DNA of 6,078 nucleotides from Yes71-27 sp040758635. GTDB lineage: Bacteria; Bacillota; Desulfotomaculia; Desulfotomaculales; Ammonificaceae. A model generated the notes under the pieces. The model was not told where the DNA came from, ran no database searches, and worked only from the letters and a program-made list of their open reading frames with translations. How positions within the stretch are numbered: position 1 is the stretch's first letter; each line of letters begins with the position of its first letter. Below are positions 4,829 through 6,078 of this stretch, one piece after another. The stretch spans positions 1 through 6,078 of the forward strand of contig JBFLVI010000070.1 in the NCBI GenBank assembly GCA_040758635.1. Direction: 5' to 3'. Made by a program: the position numbers and the translations under genes.

Positions 4829-6078
4829 GTGGGCCGTTTTTTCTTTTCCAGGGGGCAGTTTCTTAGGGTTGCTACCGGTATCGGGTTTTCCCTGTTCGGC
4901 CTCCTTTGCTGGGTTACGACGGCGGTGGCCGCCCAGAACATTATCTGCGTGAGCATCACCCCCTTTGCGGTAAACGGCGCGGGGAGCGTGAACGTGCGGT
5001 ACTATCTTTCGACCGCCGACAGGGTTTACGCGGCGGTTTACGACCAGAGCGGGACCAAGGTCGCCGACCTTTCAACCGGGGCGACGGTCCTGAAGCCCGG
5101 GCTGCGGACCGTGCGCTGGACGAAGCCGGACCCCGGTGCGAACGGCTTTTACGACATCTATCTCTGGACCACCCAAAGCGTGGTTGACGTAGGCGGCTCG
5201 GTCTACTTCGACAACCAGGCGCCTTCCATCACGGCAAGCGTTTATACCAGCAGCTTCAACCCGCTGGCGGGGGAGGCGCTGGAAGCCAAGTACGTTCTTT
5301 CGGAGAACGCCCGGGTTACGGTGCGGGTGGTATCAATGAAGGATGCGACGACCATTAACCGGACGGTGGCCACCCTGCTTAACAACGCCTGCCAGGCCGG
5401 CGGGGTCGCCTACGACGTTTACTGGGACGGGCGGAATACCGGCGGCAAATACGAGTGTAACGGCCTCTACGCCCTGCAGTTTTTCGTCACGGATCCGGCC
5501 GGAAACAAGTACACCAGCGGCGGCAACCAGTACTACCTGACGGGAACGGTGACCCTGGACAAAGACAACGGGGCGGATATCGTTACCTGTTCTATCCCGC
5601 CGTCCTACTTTGCGCCTGAATCCTCAGGAAAGAAGACCCACCGGTTGAGTTTTGTTTTGAGCGAGACGCCCCAGGAGGTTTACGTGAGCGTTTACAACGC
5701 TTCCGGCTGGGTGACCGACGTGGTTTACGGCTCTAATTTCCGTTTGGGGGCCAACTACGTCTCCTGGGACGGGAAAGCCGGAGGCAGCCTGGTTTCCTCG
5801 GGCACCTACTATTATTACATCCACGGGCAGGACACCGTCGGGAATTCCTTTAGTGCGGCTTCGGCTTGGTTCAGGGTGGACAGCACCTCCGCAGCCATTA
5901 CCGGCAATCCTTCAAGCCTGAACTTCACCGTTAAGGACACGAACGGTTACAACTACCTCAATATCCCCTGCGTTCTGAGCAAACCCTGCCGGGTTACGGT
6001 GCAGGTCCTTGATTCCTCGGGGCGGCTGGTGAACACCCTGCTTTCCAGCACGGTCCGCTGCGGCCCGGTAAGCGTGGC
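4829..6078 (+). CDS. Secreted FlgD-like Ig-repeat protein (3' end outside window)
   Basis: The frame from GTG at 4829 stays open to the right edge, giving 416 codons. AGGTGGT at 4819-4825 supports the GTG. The N-terminus is a signal peptide: FFFSRGQFLR followed by a hydrophobic segment (VATGIGFSLFGLLCWV), with cleavage likely at TTAVA|AQ (after residue 34). The mature part is about four repeats of roughly 90-110 residues (40-129, 131-235, 251-350, 352 onward) resembling FlgD Ig-like domains (PF13860). Conserved repeat wording includes VYDQSGTKVADL, VYWDGRNTGGKYECNGLYAL, VYNASGWVTDVV...VSWDGKAGG...SSGTYYYYIHGQD, and VQVLDSSGRLVNTLL. FlgD-like Ig repeats act as structural spacers in extracytoplasmic proteins; any catalytic or anchoring domain would lie beyond the window. 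Cysteines are unusually frequent for such a protein (for example residues 189, 210, 254, 381, 387, 411). It may be co-regulated with the divergent secreted-protein gene. Confidence 0.88.
   Translation, partial: MGRFFFSRGQFLRVATGIGFSLFGLLCWVTTAVAAQNIICVSITPFAVNGAGSVNVRYYLSTADRVYAAVYDQSGTKVADLSTGATVLKPGLRTVRWTKPDPGANGFYDIYLWTTQSVVDVGGSVYFDNQAPSITASVYTSSFNPLAGEALEAKYVLSENARVTVRVVSMKDATTINRTVATLLNNACQAGGVAYDVYWDGRNTGGKYECNGLYALQFFVTDPAGNKYTSGGNQYYLTGTVTLDKDNGADIVTCSIPPSYFAPESSGKKTHRLSFVLSETPQEVYVSVYNASGWVTDVVYGSNFRLGANYVSWDGKAGGSLVSSGTYYYYIHGQDTVGNSFSAASAWFRVDSTSAAITGNPSSLNFTVKDTNGYNYLNIPCVLSKPCRVTVQVLDSSGRLVNTLLSSTVRCGPVSV

Noticed and set aside
4648..4959. A 103-codon minus-strand open frame through the divergent intergenic region
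   Set aside because: It overlaps the promoter elements and the signal-peptide-coding start of the Ig-repeat gene, and its product (Pro/Lys-rich) has no recognisable feature.
4906..5187. Plus-strand 93-codon frame within the Ig-repeat gene
   Set aside because: It is out of frame with the continuous Ig-repeat reading frame from 4829, which has a ribosome site, signal peptide and repeats.

Overview
The window looks like chromosome from a spore-forming, moderately GC-rich Firmicute, probably a thermophilic or anaerobic clostridial lineage of the Peptococcaceae/Moorella kind. This is inferred from strong AGGAGGT-type ribosome binding sites, a copper-amine-oxidase-N-like secreted protein of a type common in Clostridia, two exact matches to the Spo0A binding box (TGTCGAA), and protein wording typical of that group. 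No rRNA, tRNA, CRISPR array, transposase or phage gene is visible.

Layout. (1) Positions 1-1992, plus strand: the 3' part of a large multidomain gene that enters from the left edge. It encodes a sulfatase/alkaline-phosphatase-superfamily domain, a DUF4214-like helical module embedded near the end of that domain, and a C-terminal PAPS-reductase/CysD-like PP-loop domain with four cysteines placed as in [4Fe-4S] APS reductases. (2) Positions 1997-2239, minus strand: a small membrane protein with a split zinc ribbon, convergent with gene 1 and 4 bases from it. (3) Positions 2240-2489: a divergent control region with a promoter on each strand and a leader of about 120 nt. (4) Positions 2490-3737, plus strand: a DegT/DnrJ/EryC1/StrS-fold protein in which the usual PLP-binding lysine position is alanine. 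(5) Positions 3745-3766: a GC-rich hairpin between convergent genes. (6) Positions 3786-4565, minus strand: a secreted protein with a poly-Asn linker, a charged helix and a duplicated copper-amine-oxidase-N-like domain. (7) Positions 4566-4828: a divergent intergenic region carrying two outward-facing Spo0A boxes. (8) Positions 4829-6078, plus strand: a secreted protein of repeated FlgD-like Ig domains that runs off the right edge.

How the parts relate. The sulfatase/PP-loop fusion points to sulfur-ester or related nucleotide chemistry. The DegT-like protein belongs to a family best known from nucleotide-sugar synthesis. Together they hint at surface-polysaccharide or sulfur-modified-glycan metabolism, but they are separated by an oppositely oriented gene and each has its own context, so no shared pathway is proven. 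Genes 6 and 8 are both secreted, divergently transcribed, preceded by the same Shine-Dalgarno variant (AGGTGGT) and flanked by Spo0A boxes. They are the best candidates for a co-regulated pair, perhaps cell-envelope or sporulation-phase surface proteins. The most unusual items are the three-part fusion, the lysine-less DegT homologue and the Spo0A-box divergent promoter.
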